From Paenibacillus gyeongsangnamensis (GTDB taxonomy: Bacteria > Bacillota > Bacilli > Paenibacillales > NBRC-103111): a stretch of DNA of 64,000 nucleotides. The DNA is taken from positions 224,009 to 288,008 of the forward strand of contig NZ_JAQAGZ010000008.1 of the NCBI RefSeq assembly GCF_027533625.1. The letters are read 5' to 3'. Positions 7,178 through 15,048 of this stretch are shown piece by piece (position 1 is the first letter of the stretch; the number at the start of each line of letters is the position of its first letter). A program made the position numbers and the translations under genes. The notes beneath the pieces are model-generated. The model saw nothing but the letters and a program-made list of their open reading frames with translations, was not told the DNA's origin and searched no databases.

Positions 7178-8430
7178 TATGCGTCACCTCCGGCGGCAAT
7201 GCCCCGTTTGCGCAGTTCATCCGCAAAACCGAGCCTGGCTCCCGCCAGTTCTTCGGCCAGCTTGAACGCCTCCACATGGTCGCCGATGATCAGATCGGCC
7301 ACCTGATTGTGGTGCCCCTGGTTGGATTTGCGCCGTTTGTTGGCGCGTATGACATCTATACTGCCGGGGGAACCGATGGATAGACCGCTGTAAACCGCCT
7401 TTGCCTGCGCTTTGGGAGGCACGCTCAGCTCCTGCGGCCCAAGCACTTGAATCGCCTTTCTGGACAAGGCGTGCGGTACGGCGGTAAGCGAATTGGCCGC
7501 CAAATCCGGACGGCCCAGCGATGCGTTAAGAAACTCTTTCAAATAGGTGACTTGATCGCGCTTATGGAAGGGCTTCAGAAACGGGGAGATGTTGTTCAGC
7601 GACAAATCAAGTCCCCTGTCGACTCCATGAATGAACGGAATGAGCTTCTCTGCCTCCACCGGGATATCTCCGTCCAGGAACAGAACGATATCCGATTGCG
7701 CCAGCTTGGCGCCGACCACTCGGCCTACATCGTGGCCGAGGGGGTCCGGATAAGACAGCACGACGGCAGAGGGAATCTTGCGAGCCTCCTCAAAGCTCCG
7801 GTCCGTCGAACCATTGACGATCACGTAAGTCTCATCCAGCGGCAGCCGGCCCAGCTCCTTCAGCAGCGCGCCGATCGTACTTTGTTCATTCATCGTCGAT
7901 ATGACGGCGGCGACCGATTTGTCTGTAGGCAGCAGAACCCAGTCCGGCGCGGGCCGCCCCTTTGCGTGGAAGAAACCGCGAACATACCCGGCCGCCGCTT
8001 TGGAATAATGATGCCTAGGCGCGGATGCCAGATTCCTCCGCTTCACCCGATCGATCCAATACCGGTTCAGCGCTTTGGCCGGATTCGGTTCATGTGCAAT
8101 AGAGAAGCGTGACGCGTCTCTTTTTCCCATGCGAAAGCCTTGTTCGAAATGGACCGAGGAAGTCCTGACTTTCGCCCGCTGCCGGGGGCGCTTGAACAGT
8201 ACACGGCGGACCTGCCGCCGTTTTCCCTTTTTGGGCTCCGATCTTCGCAGCGGTACTGCCACTTTCCTGGAGATCGCAGCTTTCCGCCTGACCCTATCCG
8301 CAGCGGATCTCTTTTTCCGCGGTACCGAGGCCGCTCCTCTCTTGCCGGATTCCGCTTTGAGCGCGATCCGCACCCTTTTCCCGGTGACGGAAGGCTTCTG
8401 GAATAAAATCACAGTCTGACGTTTCTGCAT
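7177..8430 (-). CDS. GT2-like glycosyltransferase with long Arg/Lys-rich N-terminal extension
   Basis: Residues 1 to about 150 are extremely basic and low in complexity, unlike any catalytic GT domain. Residues from about 165 carry a GT-A fold: AAVISTMNEQ, VNGSTDRS and the DxD motif LFLDGDIPV. The sequence PLGHDVGRVVGA and the C-terminal part align well with the whole of the next upstream GT, so the two catalytic domains are duplicates. The basic extension may bind an acidic surface such as spore polysaccharide, cortex or DNA (inference). ATG 8430 follows a GAGGTGAAGGAAGC leader. It is the middle gene of the operon. Confidence 0.82.
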   Translation of the reverse strand: MQKRQTVILFQKPSVTGKRVRIALKAESGKRGAASVPRKKRSAADRVRRKAAISRKVAVPLRRSEPKKGKRRQVRRVLFKRPRQRAKVRTSSVHFEQGFRMGKRDASRFSIAHEPNPAKALNRYWIDRVKRRNLASAPRHHYSKAAAGYVRGFFHAKGRPAPDWVLLPTDKSVAAVISTMNEQSTIGALLKELGRLPLDETYVIVNGSTDRSFEEARKIPSAVVLSYPDPLGHDVGRVVGAKLAQSDIVLFLDGDIPVEAEKLIPFIHGVDRGLDLSLNNISPFLKPFHKRDQVTYLKEFLNASLGRPDLAANSLTAVPHALSRKAIQVLGPQELSVPPKAQAKAVYSGLSIGSPGSIDVIRANKRRKSNQGHHNQVADLIIGDHVEAFKLAEELAGARLGFADELRKRGIAAGGDA

Positions 8431-8437
8431 GCTTCCT

Positions 8438-9214
8438 TCACCTCACTGCGTTTCGATTTCGCCACAAATCCGTATATCGCGCGCGATCGTCCGTCTTCTG
8501 CGTCAGCCAATGAATGGCCTCCACATGATCGCCGATGATCAGATTTCTGAGCTGATGCGTTCCGAGCCTTCCGGGCTTGCGCACACGAAAACGGTTAAGC
8601 TGCCCGACGTTGACCATATGAACCGCTTCTACCCGAAGTCCCTCCAGAATGGCCGCCGCATGCGCTATGGGAGGTACGGCCAAATGCTCCGGACCTATAA
8701 TGGACAGCGCCTTGCGGCTTATCGCGTGAGGGACCGTCGTCATAGACGCGCCATGCAGATCCGGGCGGCCGAGAACCACATTCAGCGCATGTTTCGCCAG
8801 AACAACAGGATGAACCTGCGATTCGGTCACCTTGCCCAAATACCGGTTCAAGGCTACGTCGACTCCGCGCCGCACCGCCCGGATGAACGACTGCAGCTCG
8901 TGGGCCGGGATCACCATATCTCCATCCATAAACAGCAAAATATCTCCTGTCGCATGGCGGGCTCCAACGCTTCGGCCGACGTCATGTCCGAGCGGGCTCT
9001 TGAAATGGATGACCTTCACTCCCATGGACTGAGCCGCTTCCTTGGACCCGTCGGTTGAGCCGTTTACCACAACGATGATCTCGGGGTTGGCGGGCTTCAG
9101 CTTCTTCACTTCCCGAATAATGTCAGGCAAGGTCCCCCGTTCATTCATAACAGGTATGATGACGGACACCTTGGTGCCATGCCTTTTGACTGCGAACGTA
9201 TTTTGCGATTGCAT
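8438..9214 (-). CDS. GT2-like glycosyltransferase (duplicate of the adjacent catalytic domain)
   Basis: This 258-residue GT-A enzyme has SVIIPVMNERGTL, VVNGSTDGS and the metal-binding LLFMDGDMV. It shares PLGHDVGRSVGARHA, the GRPDL segment and the IIGDHVEA C-terminal motif with the downstream gene, but lacks the basic extension. NGSTDGS replaces the usual DDGSTD of GT2 enzymes, and both copies show this change. That suggests a specialised subfamily within the dolichol-phosphate-mannose-synthase-like group. Seven bases separate it from the next gene. It is the first gene of the GT operon. Confidence 0.85.
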   Translation of the reverse strand: MQSQNTFAVKRHGTKVSVIIPVMNERGTLPDIIREVKKLKPANPEIIVVVNGSTDGSKEAAQSMGVKVIHFKSPLGHDVGRSVGARHATGDILLFMDGDMVIPAHELQSFIRAVRRGVDVALNRYLGKVTESQVHPVVLAKHALNVVLGRPDLHGASMTTVPHAISRKALSIIGPEHLAVPPIAHAAAILEGLRVEAVHMVNVGQLNRFRVRKPGRLGTHQLRNLIIGDHVEAIHWLTQKTDDRARYTDLWRNRNAVR

Positions 9215-9263
9215 CCGCGAATCAACTCCCCTGGCGTTAACTAGGGAATGACGCCCCTACCCC

Positions 9264-9272
9264 CATTGTATG
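9264..9272 (-). promoter_or_regulatory. CATACAAT box upstream of the three-GT operon
   Basis: CATACAATG on the minus strand fits the sigma-E -10 (CATACAAT) and nearly fits CATANNNTA. It lies 49 bases before ATG 9214. No convincing -35 was seen. Confidence 0.3.
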
Positions 9273-9311
9273 TCCCCAAGCTGCCATGGCGAGGGCTTCT
9301 GTTTAGTGTCC

Positions 9312-9353
9312 AAGAAAAAAGAACCCCCGATCCGCCTTGCGGTTTCCGGAGGT
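9312..9353 (-). terminator. Terminator of the 125-aa beta-rich protein gene
   Basis: On the minus strand CCTCCG and CGGGGG flank an inner CCGC-AA-GGCGG hairpin, followed by TTCTTTTTTCTT. It lies 45 bases past the stop codon of the 9398-9775 gene. Confidence 0.65.
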
Positions 9354-9397
9354 CCTTTCGGCTTTCGGGCCGGACCGGCTCGTTCGCGTCCACGTTT

Positions 9398-9775
9398 TTA
9401 TGGTATGGGCGTTAGAGCAGTAATCGTGGTTAATTCCGATTGAAGCACTTGTTGATTGGTTACAAGATTGCCTGAACCGTCTATACCTGTAACCGTGACC
9501 ATGACATTGGACGGCGAAACGCTGATCACGTTGATTTGAACCTCGTAAGCAACATTACCCGCAATAAAAAATTCTCTTACATCAAAAGATTTTGCAGCGA
9601 CTACAAAATTGCTTACATAAGCGGGATAAAATACGGTCGAGGCCACGGAAGCGAAGATTTGCACCACGATCTGCGACGTATTGGACGCGTCCGCATTTCT
9701 TGTGCTTACTACAATATTGGAGGCGGCTGTACCGACAGCCTTCGTATTTGTGATTACTCCCGTAGAAAACGGCAT
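9398..9775 (-). CDS. Small beta-rich protein, MPF-TG family copy 1 (candidate spore-surface protein)
   Basis: This 125-residue protein is rich in Val, Thr, Ser and Asn and has no Cys, signal peptide or membrane segment. The pattern of alternating hydrophobic residues predicts a beta-sandwich. It shares the N-terminus MPFxTGxITNT, the tract GTAASNxVV, the AYEVQxNV core and GNLV plus QSE/D near the end with the genes at 11908 and 16091. I chose ATG 9775 because it matches those paralogues and has GGGGG seven bases upstream. It lies head to head with a GT4 gene. I propose a glycosylated spore-surface or appendage subunit; this rests on context. Confidence 0.75.
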   Translation of the reverse strand: MPFSTGVITNTKAVGTAASNIVVSTRNADASNTSQIVVQIFASVASTVFYPAYVSNFVVAAKSFDVREFFIAGNVAYEVQINVISVSPSNVMVTVTGIDGSGNLVTNQQVLQSELTTITALTPIP

Positions 9776-9886
9776 TTCCATACCCCCTTTCATCAGTATT
9801 CAAGAGCCACCACATGCTGAGTTAAGCAAAAGATCAATAAATCACACGGCGTCTTCGAATCTCACCTCCTTCATTTCATTTCCTGT

Positions 9887-9895
9887 TAATCTATG
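9887..9895 (-). promoter_or_regulatory. Sigma-K-like -10 box for the 9398-9775 gene
   Basis: CATAGATTA on the minus strand fits CATANNNTA but lies 111 bases before the start codon, further than in the neighbouring genes. Confidence 0.35.
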
Positions 9896-10062
9896 TGAAA
9901 AGCGGTTCTCTTGCTTGTACTGGAATCTATTAGCCGACCTATTTAATAATCGTATGCTAGAATGCACCCGCCAGCCGCAACTGACGGGGCCATTGCCGGA
10001 GGCTCCCGGAACGATTCCAGGATAAATAAAAAAACCTATTCCATGCAGGTACTCCCGACCAT

Positions 10063-10089
10063 ACTTCTGCGACGGCCGCTCATAGTATA
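10063..10089 (+). promoter_or_regulatory. Sigma-K-type promoter of the GT4 gene at 10119
   Basis: AC at 10063-10064, exactly 16 bases, then CATAGTATA at 10081-10089 is a full match to the sigma-K consensus (AC-N16/17-CATANNNTA). The -10 ends 29 bases before ATG 10119. Confidence 0.6.
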
Positions 10090-10118
10090 CAAGAAACACT
10101 ACAACATAGAGGTGCGCC

Positions 10119-11192
10119 ATGAAGATATTGATTTCTTACTATGTCCCGAGCGGCGGCATGGAAACGTTAAACCGGCTGCGTGCCGAAGCCTTGGCTAAGC
10201 ACGGAGTCGTCTGTCATCTTCACTATCAAATGTACGGCTCCGGCTTGCAAAATAATACGAGCAGCATACCTACCTTTATTACGAATAACGAGCTGGAACT
10301 TCAACATCTTCTCTTAACGGGGCAGTACGATGCGGTGATCGTTTCTCACGATTACATGATGCTGGAAAGGGTTCGGAGGTTAGGGTATCAGCGAATCGTG
10401 CTGTTTGAAGTTCAAGGCTTGGGCCAAAGAAGCGATGCCGTCCAGATCTTGCTGGCAGCGGCACCGTTCATCCGAAAGTACAGCAATGCGGTCTTTTACC
10501 CCCGAACCTCCCATCTGGTCGAGCTGTTTCGGGGCATGTTCCCGGACGTAGGGCAATTTTGCTTCCCCAATTTATTGGATACCGAACGGTTCCGCTATCG
10601 CCCGCTCCCCGTTCACCCTTATCCGATCATGGGTTGGGTCGGAAGGATCGAAACGAACAAAAACTGGCGCGGCTTTCTCCAGATCGGCTATCACCTGCGC
10701 GAGATGGTGCCTAATTTGCAGCTGTGGATGTTCCATGATTCGCAGCTGAATCAGCCTGAGGAGTTCGATGCCTTTCAGCACATGGTTGCGGCGCAAGGGA
10801 TAGGATCGCATCTGCACCTGCTATCCAACGTGCCGCATCGCGACATGGCCGATTATTTTTCCATGATCGGCGATTCCGGCGGATTCCTCGCTTCAACCTC
10901 CATCCTCGAAGGCTTCGGCTATGCTGTCGCGGAAGCGATGCTCTGCCGTTGTCCGGTCCTATCCACCGACTCCGACGGAGTGAGGAGCTTCATCATTCAT
11001 GACGTCACGGGAAAATTTTATCCGAGCGGTAACCTGGAGGCCGCCTTGACCCATGCCATGGATTTGATAACCAATGCGCAGCTGAGGAAGAACATTCGGG
11101 ACAATGGCGAGCGGCACATTATGGAGCATTATTCTCCGGACAAATATTGCCCTCAATTTCTGGAAATGGTGCACTCCCTGGGGATCTATTAA
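10119..11192 (+). CDS. Glycosyltransferase family 4 (GT-B fold)
   Basis: This 357-residue GT-B enzyme uses a nucleotide sugar with retention of configuration. The N-terminal acceptor domain starts MKILISYYVPSGGMET. The C-terminal donor domain begins near the GWVGRIETNKN motif and carries the family signature ILEGFGYAVAEAM (E-x7-E) and DSDGVRSF. There is no membrane anchor. ATG 10119 follows GAGGTGCGCC. The gene is monocistronic, with a sigma-K-type promoter and a bidirectional terminator. It faces away from a small beta-rich protein gene, which may encode its acceptor (inference from pairing). Confidence 0.9.
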   Translation: MKILISYYVPSGGMETLNRLRAEALAKHGVVCHLHYQMYGSGLQNNTSSIPTFITNNELELQHLLLTGQYDAVIVSHDYMMLERVRRLGYQRIVLFEVQGLGQRSDAVQILLAAAPFIRKYSNAVFYPRTSHLVELFRGMFPDVGQFCFPNLLDTERFRYRPLPVHPYPIMGWVGRIETNKNWRGFLQIGYHLREMVPNLQLWMFHDSQLNQPEEFDAFQHMVAAQGIGSHLHLLSNVPHRDMADYFSMIGDSGGFLASTSILEGFGYAVAEAMLCRCPVLSTDSDGVRSFIIHDVTGKFYPSGNLEAALTHAMDLITNAQLRKNIRDNGERHIMEHYSPDKYCPQFLEMVHSLGIY

Positions 11193-11209
11193 AGCGGGCA
11201 AAACGAAGA

Positions 11210-11252
11210 ACGACCCCTTCGCAATCAACCATGCGAATAGAGTCGTTTTTTT
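11210..11252 (+). terminator. Bidirectional terminator between convergent genes
   Basis: ACGAC (11210-11214) and GTCGT (11242-11246) enclose TCGCA/TGCGA, and seven T follow on the plus strand. The minus-strand reading, GTCGTTCTTCGTTTTG, can serve the converging gene. Confidence 0.8.
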
Positions 11253-11283
11253 GCCGTTACCCCATGGAAGGCAAATCGGCTGC

Positions 11284-11718
11284 TTAGCCTGTCGTTCGAT
11301 TATTGTCCGTTAGAATGCCTGTCGTTTGATTATTGTCCGCTACTCTGACTGCCGCTAATTGCGGCGAAGCGATGATCCTTTCCACCGATGGTTGAAGTCC
11401 TGTAAGGCGCCTTTGCGAGTCTCTGGCAGTAACGGAGACGGAGACCGTATCCGCTCCCAAATTCGACGTCGTCACTCTCACCGTCACGGCATCCAGATCG
11501 GAAAAAATATTGTCAAAGGTTTGCAATTGGTCGGGGCCGACGGCAACGAGGCGCTGCACATAAAGCTGCTGCACGGACGGACCGTCTGCGGCGTTCAGCG
11601 CATGAAACACTTCAAGCAGCACGTCGGCCGCCTGTGTTCCGACATTCGCCCCCCGTACGACCAACGATTTGATTTCCCTGCCGCGGTTCTCTATTGCTCC
11701 GGTTGTGAATATAGCCAT
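11284..11718 (-). CDS. Small beta-rich protein, divergent relative of the MPF-TG family (144 aa)
   Basis: The N-terminus MAIFTTGAIENRG recalls the MPFTTG start of its neighbours. Otherwise it has diverged: it is Val/Ala/Asp-rich with alternating hydrophobic residues and no Cys or signal. Its C-terminus carries two near-identical units, DNNQTTGILT and DNNRTTG, produced by a 30-bp direct repeat at 11288-11340. ATG 11718 is preferred to upstream ATGs because GAGGTG lies six bases before it. CATATACTA lies 29 bases upstream. It is divergent from the copy at 11908. A surface role is inferred from its company. Confidence 0.65.
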   Translation of the reverse strand: MAIFTTGAIENRGREIKSLVVRGANVGTQAADVLLEVFHALNAADGPSVQQLYVQRLVAVGPDQLQTFDNIFSDLDAVTVRVTTSNLGADTVSVSVTARDSQRRLTGLQPSVERIIASPQLAAVRVADNNQTTGILTDNNRTTG

Positions 11719-11747
11719 CTCCATCACCTCTTCTGAAGATTTGCCGT

Positions 11748-11756
11748 TAGTATATG
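11748..11756 (-). promoter_or_regulatory. Sigma-K-like -10 box for the 11284-11718 gene
   Basis: CATATACTA on the minus strand fits CATANNNTA and ends 29 bases before the start codon. Confidence 0.5.
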
Positions 11757-11850
11757 AAACTGTCATTCTATTCGATTGGACGGAAGGCTACAAAGGAGGG
11801 TCTCAGGAAAAATATGTTAATTCCCAGCAGTAACCGCAGCATACGTCCAT

Positions 11851-11878
11851 ACGCAAATAGTGAATCTAGCATATATTT
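11851..11878 (+). promoter_or_regulatory. Sigma-K-like promoter for the 11908 gene
   Basis: AC at 11851-11852, 17 bases, then CATATATTT at 11870-11878 (one mismatch to CATANNNTA). The -10 ends 29 bases before the ATG. Confidence 0.45.
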
Positions 11879-11907
11879 AATATAAACCAGAAAGGAGGCG
11901 AAATCTT

Positions 11908-12285
11908 ATGCCTTTCACAACAGGTTATATTACCAATACGAAAGATGTCGGCACCGCAGCTTCCAACGTCGTGGTCAATATGGTGAACGAAAACACAACC
12001 AATGCTGCTACGGTTGAAGTCAGAATTTTTTACAGCCTTGTCCCCGACGTTAAAATTCCGCTTTATGTGACGACGTTCACCCTTCCGGTCAACTCCATTA
12101 AACGCAACACTTACTTTATTCAAGGGGTATTGGCTTATGAGGTGCAATTCAATGTAACCAGCGTCACGCCTACGGACGTCGTTGTTTCTACATTCGGTTT
12201 GGATCAATTCGGCAATCTTGTAATTGAGCAAGGAATCATTCAATCCGATATGACAGCGATCTCCGCCTTGTCTCCGACTTCCTGA
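11908..12285 (+). CDS. Small beta-rich protein, MPF-TG family copy 2
   Basis: This 125-residue protein is the same length as the copy at 9398. It begins MPFTTGYITNTKDVGTAASN and contains the shared AYEVQFNV core and the QSDMTAISALSP ending. It is rich in Val, Thr and Asn and is predicted all-beta, with no signal peptide, membrane segment or Cys. AAAGGAGG lies nine bases before the ATG, one of the stronger ribosome binding sites in the island. It has a sigma-K-like promoter upstream and a clean terminator downstream, so it is a single-gene unit. It is probably an abundant structural product (inference). Confidence 0.78.
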   Translation: MPFTTGYITNTKDVGTAASNVVVNMVNENTTNAATVEVRIFYSLVPDVKIPLYVTTFTLPVNSIKRNTYFIQGVLAYEVQFNVTSVTPTDVVVSTFGLDQFGNLVIEQGIIQSDMTAISALSPTS

Positions 12286-12313
12286 CACAGCCGGTCCTCT
12301 AGTGTCATCCGTT

Positions 12314-12337
12314 GCCAGGGGTACTCCCTGGCTTTTT
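12314..12337 (+). terminator. Rho-independent terminator
   Basis: GCCAGGG-GTACT-CCCTGGC is followed by TTTTT. It closes the 11908-12285 transcript. Confidence 0.88.
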
Positions 12338-12340
12338 AGT

Positions 12341-12387
12341 TTCCGGAAAATGGTCTGGGTTCCGGTTCGCGTATCCGTCCATGCATC
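12341..12387 (-). pseudogene. Remnant of a duplicated C-terminus of the BNR propeller gene
   Basis: Just past the stop of the 12398-13624 gene, the minus strand again encodes AWTDTRTGTQTIF. This closely matches the last residues of the intact protein (WMDTRPGTQTIF). The fragment has no start, is out of the intact reading unit and runs into the terminator of the convergent gene. It looks like what is left of a tandem copy after deletion. Confidence 0.6.
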
Positions 12388-12397
12388 AGGAACCCTC

Positions 12398-13624
12398 TCA
12401 CAAATTATTGCCGGCAAATATCGTCTGGGTTCCGGGCCGCGTGTCCATCCATACGGCTATAAAATCATTAGGGACAATAATATCGACATCAATAAAGTCT
12501 CCTATCAATGTTGTCGGAGTACTGCCGCCGGCATTGGGATCGAAGGATACGGTCGTGACTCTGGTGTTGGTAAAGGTATTGCCTCCGTTCATGGATTGCG
12601 CTACAAACACATCCAGGTTAAAACCGTTCAGACGATTCGTATAGTAGATGATGTTGACTCTGCCGGTTATCGGGGATACGGCAATGGCCGGGAAAAAATT
12701 TTGCGAACCTGCAGGACTATCCGTAACCTTCATAGGCGCAGTCCATGTCACCCCTTCGTCGAAGGATTTGGATATAAATATGTCCGCAAAGCCGAGCCGG
12801 TTGTCCTGCCATACGGCGTAAACCGTTCCATTGGTTGCGGTAGCGGAATTGTCCGTAGCCATATTCGGAAAGGTCAGGCAGCGAAAGGCATAATTCGGTA
12901 CGGGCAGGGGAGAGGGCACGAGCGTAACGGCGGAGATAACGACCTCCGGTTGAAATGTCGCTCCGCCGTCAAGCGAACGGCGCATTTTAAATGCAGGAGC
13001 CGGGTCCAGCGTAATCCACCCTGCGTACACAATCCCGGTAAACCCGACGGCCACATCGGTACGTTCCACCAGTTCGGCTTCGTTGGATAACCGGATAGGC
13101 GTTTGGAACGAGATTCCGTTGTCGACGGACCGCTGAAAGAAAGAGACCGAACCCCCGGCAATATTGACATTAAATTGGTGATTGTAGGTGAGATACGCAT
13201 TTCCCAAAAAAGGGCTGGCCTGCGAATTGTCGATACTAATATTGGTCTCATCGTTGTTTATGAACGTACCTTGGCCTTGCGCCACTAGGACGGGACCGGT
13301 GAACGTCGCTCCGTTATCGGTGGACCGGTACACACCCGTTGTTCCGCCGAAATTCCCTGGAAATAAATGGGCCGCCACAAGAAAGGTACTTGGAAATCCA
13401 TAGGCTACGGTAGCGGCTTCCGCGCCGGTGAATTGGGCAGGCAGTGGCAATAGTGTATTGGACCATATTGAACCGGCATTCAGCGAACGATATAATCCGG
13501 TACGGGGCGATCCTGTCGTATTATCGGTTGACACGGCCACGACGATGTTAGCATCCAATAAATTCGCTGCAACACTTGGCTCATTCTTCGGGTTGCCGCC
13601 TGGAGTTACTTGGAAATTCGCCAT
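12398..13624 (-). CDS. BNR-repeat beta-propeller protein (sialidase-like fold)
   Basis: The 408 residues contain several blade motifs with the Asp-box pattern S-x-D-x-G-x-T-F/W (STDNGATFTG, SVDNGISFQT, SLDGGATFQP, SFDEGVTWTA, SMNGGNTFTN). This is the signature of BNR/sialidase-type propellers. There is no signal peptide and no obvious catalytic sialidase Arg triad, so carbohydrate binding or a structural role is more likely than hydrolysis. Leaderless propellers in this setting could be assembled on the forespore by the mother cell (inference). ATG 13624 follows AAAGGTG at ten bases. It is downstream of a GT2 gene in the same operon, 38 bases apart. Confidence 0.8.
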   Translation of the reverse strand: MANFQVTPGGNPKNEPSVAANLLDANIVVAVSTDNTTGSPRTGLYRSLNAGSIWSNTLLPLPAQFTGAEAATVAYGFPSTFLVAAHLFPGNFGGTTGVYRSTDNGATFTGPVLVAQGQGTFINNDETNISIDNSQASPFLGNAYLTYNHQFNVNIAGGSVSFFQRSVDNGISFQTPIRLSNEAELVERTDVAVGFTGIVYAGWITLDPAPAFKMRRSLDGGATFQPEVVISAVTLVPSPLPVPNYAFRCLTFPNMATDNSATATNGTVYAVWQDNRLGFADIFISKSFDEGVTWTAPMKVTDSPAGSQNFFPAIAVSPITGRVNIIYYTNRLNGFNLDVFVAQSMNGGNTFTNTRVTTVSFDPNAGGSTPTTLIGDFIDVDIIVPNDFIAVWMDTRPGTQTIFAGNNL

Positions 13625-13662
13625 ATGATGAATTCACCTTTCAGGAAAAATTCCCCATTCGC

Positions 13663-14865
13663 TCAAACCGATCCGAATAGCACTTCCAACAGCTTTACGG
13701 TTCGGTAGAGCTCATGGTAAACGGGTTCCTCAAGAGCGGGTTCATTTCGAAAGGCGACCATTTCGTGGCCGACCGTATAATACACGGAGATGTTGGGGTT
13801 ATCCGCTTTTCTTAACATCTTCGACATATTCTCTAAATCCATATAATACAGCATTCCGCCTTTTCCATACAGCATCGCGAAAGGCGTCTCAATCGTGTGC
13901 GCTACCCTGAATATCGCTTCCTTCTCATCCATTCCGGGCATGGCGATCACACGAATCCGAGGATCCGGTACGGCGGAAAGCGGTTTAACCGCTTCTTGAC
14001 CGGTAGACAAATCCACAACGAGAAGCTGAAAGTTGCTGTAGTATTGCTCCAAAAGATTTTCCATCAAGTCTACGGTTGCCGGAGAACCGTCTCTTACCGG
14101 AAATAACACCGTCGTTTCCATAGGAATATTTCTTCGACGGCGAGCCTGAAACTTCGCGGTTTGGAAGGCGTTTCTCCAGCGCCGGTGCTGCTGGCTGGAA
14201 TTTTTCAATTGGGCGGATACGCTGAAAGGAGAGTTTACCCGATAATCGATTAATTCCACGGGAATGTAGCGGGTCTCGCAATGGTCGGTCAATCGAAGAA
14301 CATAATCGTAATCTTCTACGGGTTCCATTCCGTAGCCTTCAATAAGCTTGGCATACCGGCTCTTGTACATGAAAGATACCCCGATAATATGAAAATCGAG
14401 CAGCGCCTCTTTGGGCTTAGCCTGATAATCCCTTAATTGCGCTTGCACGGCTTCGTCGTGAAGAGGCCGGCCCTCATCGTCGATTTCACGAAAACAACTG
14501 TATGCCAGACCAAGCTCTTCAGGACCTTGCAGCAATTCTTTTCTCAGAAGACGGATAAACTGAGGATAATACAGATTATCGCTAGAAACCCAAGTCAAAT
14601 AAAGGATTTCCGGATCGGCCAGCAATTCTTTAAATCCCCGGTTCAGCGCCTTGGCCACGCCCTGATTTTTCCTGCATGGGATAACCTTCACCCGCGGATC
14701 ATGTCGGACTTCTTCATCAATCACATCCGCTACTTCAGGAGCGCCGTCGATCACGATAACGAATCTGAAATTGGAGTACGTTTGGGCTAGAACCGATTGG
14801 ATGGCTGCGCGTAAATAAGACGGCTTCTGCTTGTAAACAGGCATGACAATCCCAACATCCGGCAT
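13663..14865 (-). CDS. Tandem-domain GT2 glycosyltransferase
   Basis: The first 230 residues form a standard GT-A domain: GIVMPVYKQK, VIDGAPE, NQGVAKALNRG, the WVSSDN metal site and VEDYDYVLRL. From about residue 245 a second, degenerate GT2-like domain begins with TTVLFPVRDG and LLVVDLSTG. It lacks a clear DxD, so it may be structural or bind acceptor. The 400-residue length fits such a two-domain layout. It is cytosolic. CATACATTA with AC 16 bases upstream lies 28 bases before the ATG. The BNR propeller gene follows in the same transcript and could encode its substrate protein. Confidence 0.85.
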   Translation of the reverse strand: MPDVGIVMPVYKQKPSYLRAAIQSVLAQTYSNFRFVIVIDGAPEVADVIDEEVRHDPRVKVIPCRKNQGVAKALNRGFKELLADPEILYLTWVSSDNLYYPQFIRLLRKELLQGPEELGLAYSCFREIDDEGRPLHDEAVQAQLRDYQAKPKEALLDFHIIGVSFMYKSRYAKLIEGYGMEPVEDYDYVLRLTDHCETRYIPVELIDYRVNSPFSVSAQLKNSSQQHRRWRNAFQTAKFQARRRRNIPMETTVLFPVRDGSPATVDLMENLLEQYYSNFQLLVVDLSTGQEAVKPLSAVPDPRIRVIAMPGMDEKEAIFRVAHTIETPFAMLYGKGGMLYYMDLENMSKMLRKADNPNISVYYTVGHEMVAFRNEPALEEPVYHELYRTVKLLEVLFGSV

Positions 14866-14893
14866 CGAACATCCCCCTTAACATGATTTATAT

Positions 14894-14920
14894 TAATGTA
14901 TGCTTGCTTTTCATTGCAGT
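14894..14920 (-). promoter_or_regulatory. Sigma-K-type promoter of the GT2-BNR operon
   Basis: On the minus strand AC (14920-14919), exactly 16 bases, then CATACATTA (14902-14894). This is a full match to the sigma-K consensus and ends 28 bases before ATG 14865. Confidence 0.6.
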
Positions 14921-14992
14921 ATAGGCCTTTTAAGTATTATTCCGCCTAACTATGCTAATAGTCGTTTCGTTTGGAATAGACACCTAATATAC

Positions 14993-15017
14993 TGGATTAG
15001 ATTGGATTAGATTGGAT
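14993..15017. repeat. Short 10-bp tandem repeat (TGGATTAGAT)
   Basis: About two and a half copies of TGGATTAGAT lie directly upstream of the GT4 gene at 15049. They sit where its promoter would be expected, so copy-number change could alter expression. No CATANNNTA box is seen here. Confidence 0.6.
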
Positions 15018-15048
15018 ACGGGTGATCATGAACATAGGAGGAACAACA

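Larger units (their letters stand above)
9776..10118. other. Divergent intergenic region of 343 bases
   Basis: It holds promoter boxes for both flanking genes (9887-9895 minus, 10063-10089 plus). It also holds a very strong but orphan Shine-Dalgarno on the minus strand (AAGGAGGTGA, around 9873-9864), followed only by GTG then TGA. No gene is supported here. Confidence 0.5.

Noticed and set aside
9842..10120. 92-codon minus-strand frame in the divergent intergenic region
   Set aside because: It would overlap two promoter boxes and starts inside the GT4 gene start. Its only strong Shine-Dalgarno is internal and is followed by GTG-TGA.
12398..13624. Active sialidase
   Set aside because: Asp boxes are present, but no convincing Arg triad or FRIP motif or signal peptide is visible, so only the propeller fold is called.
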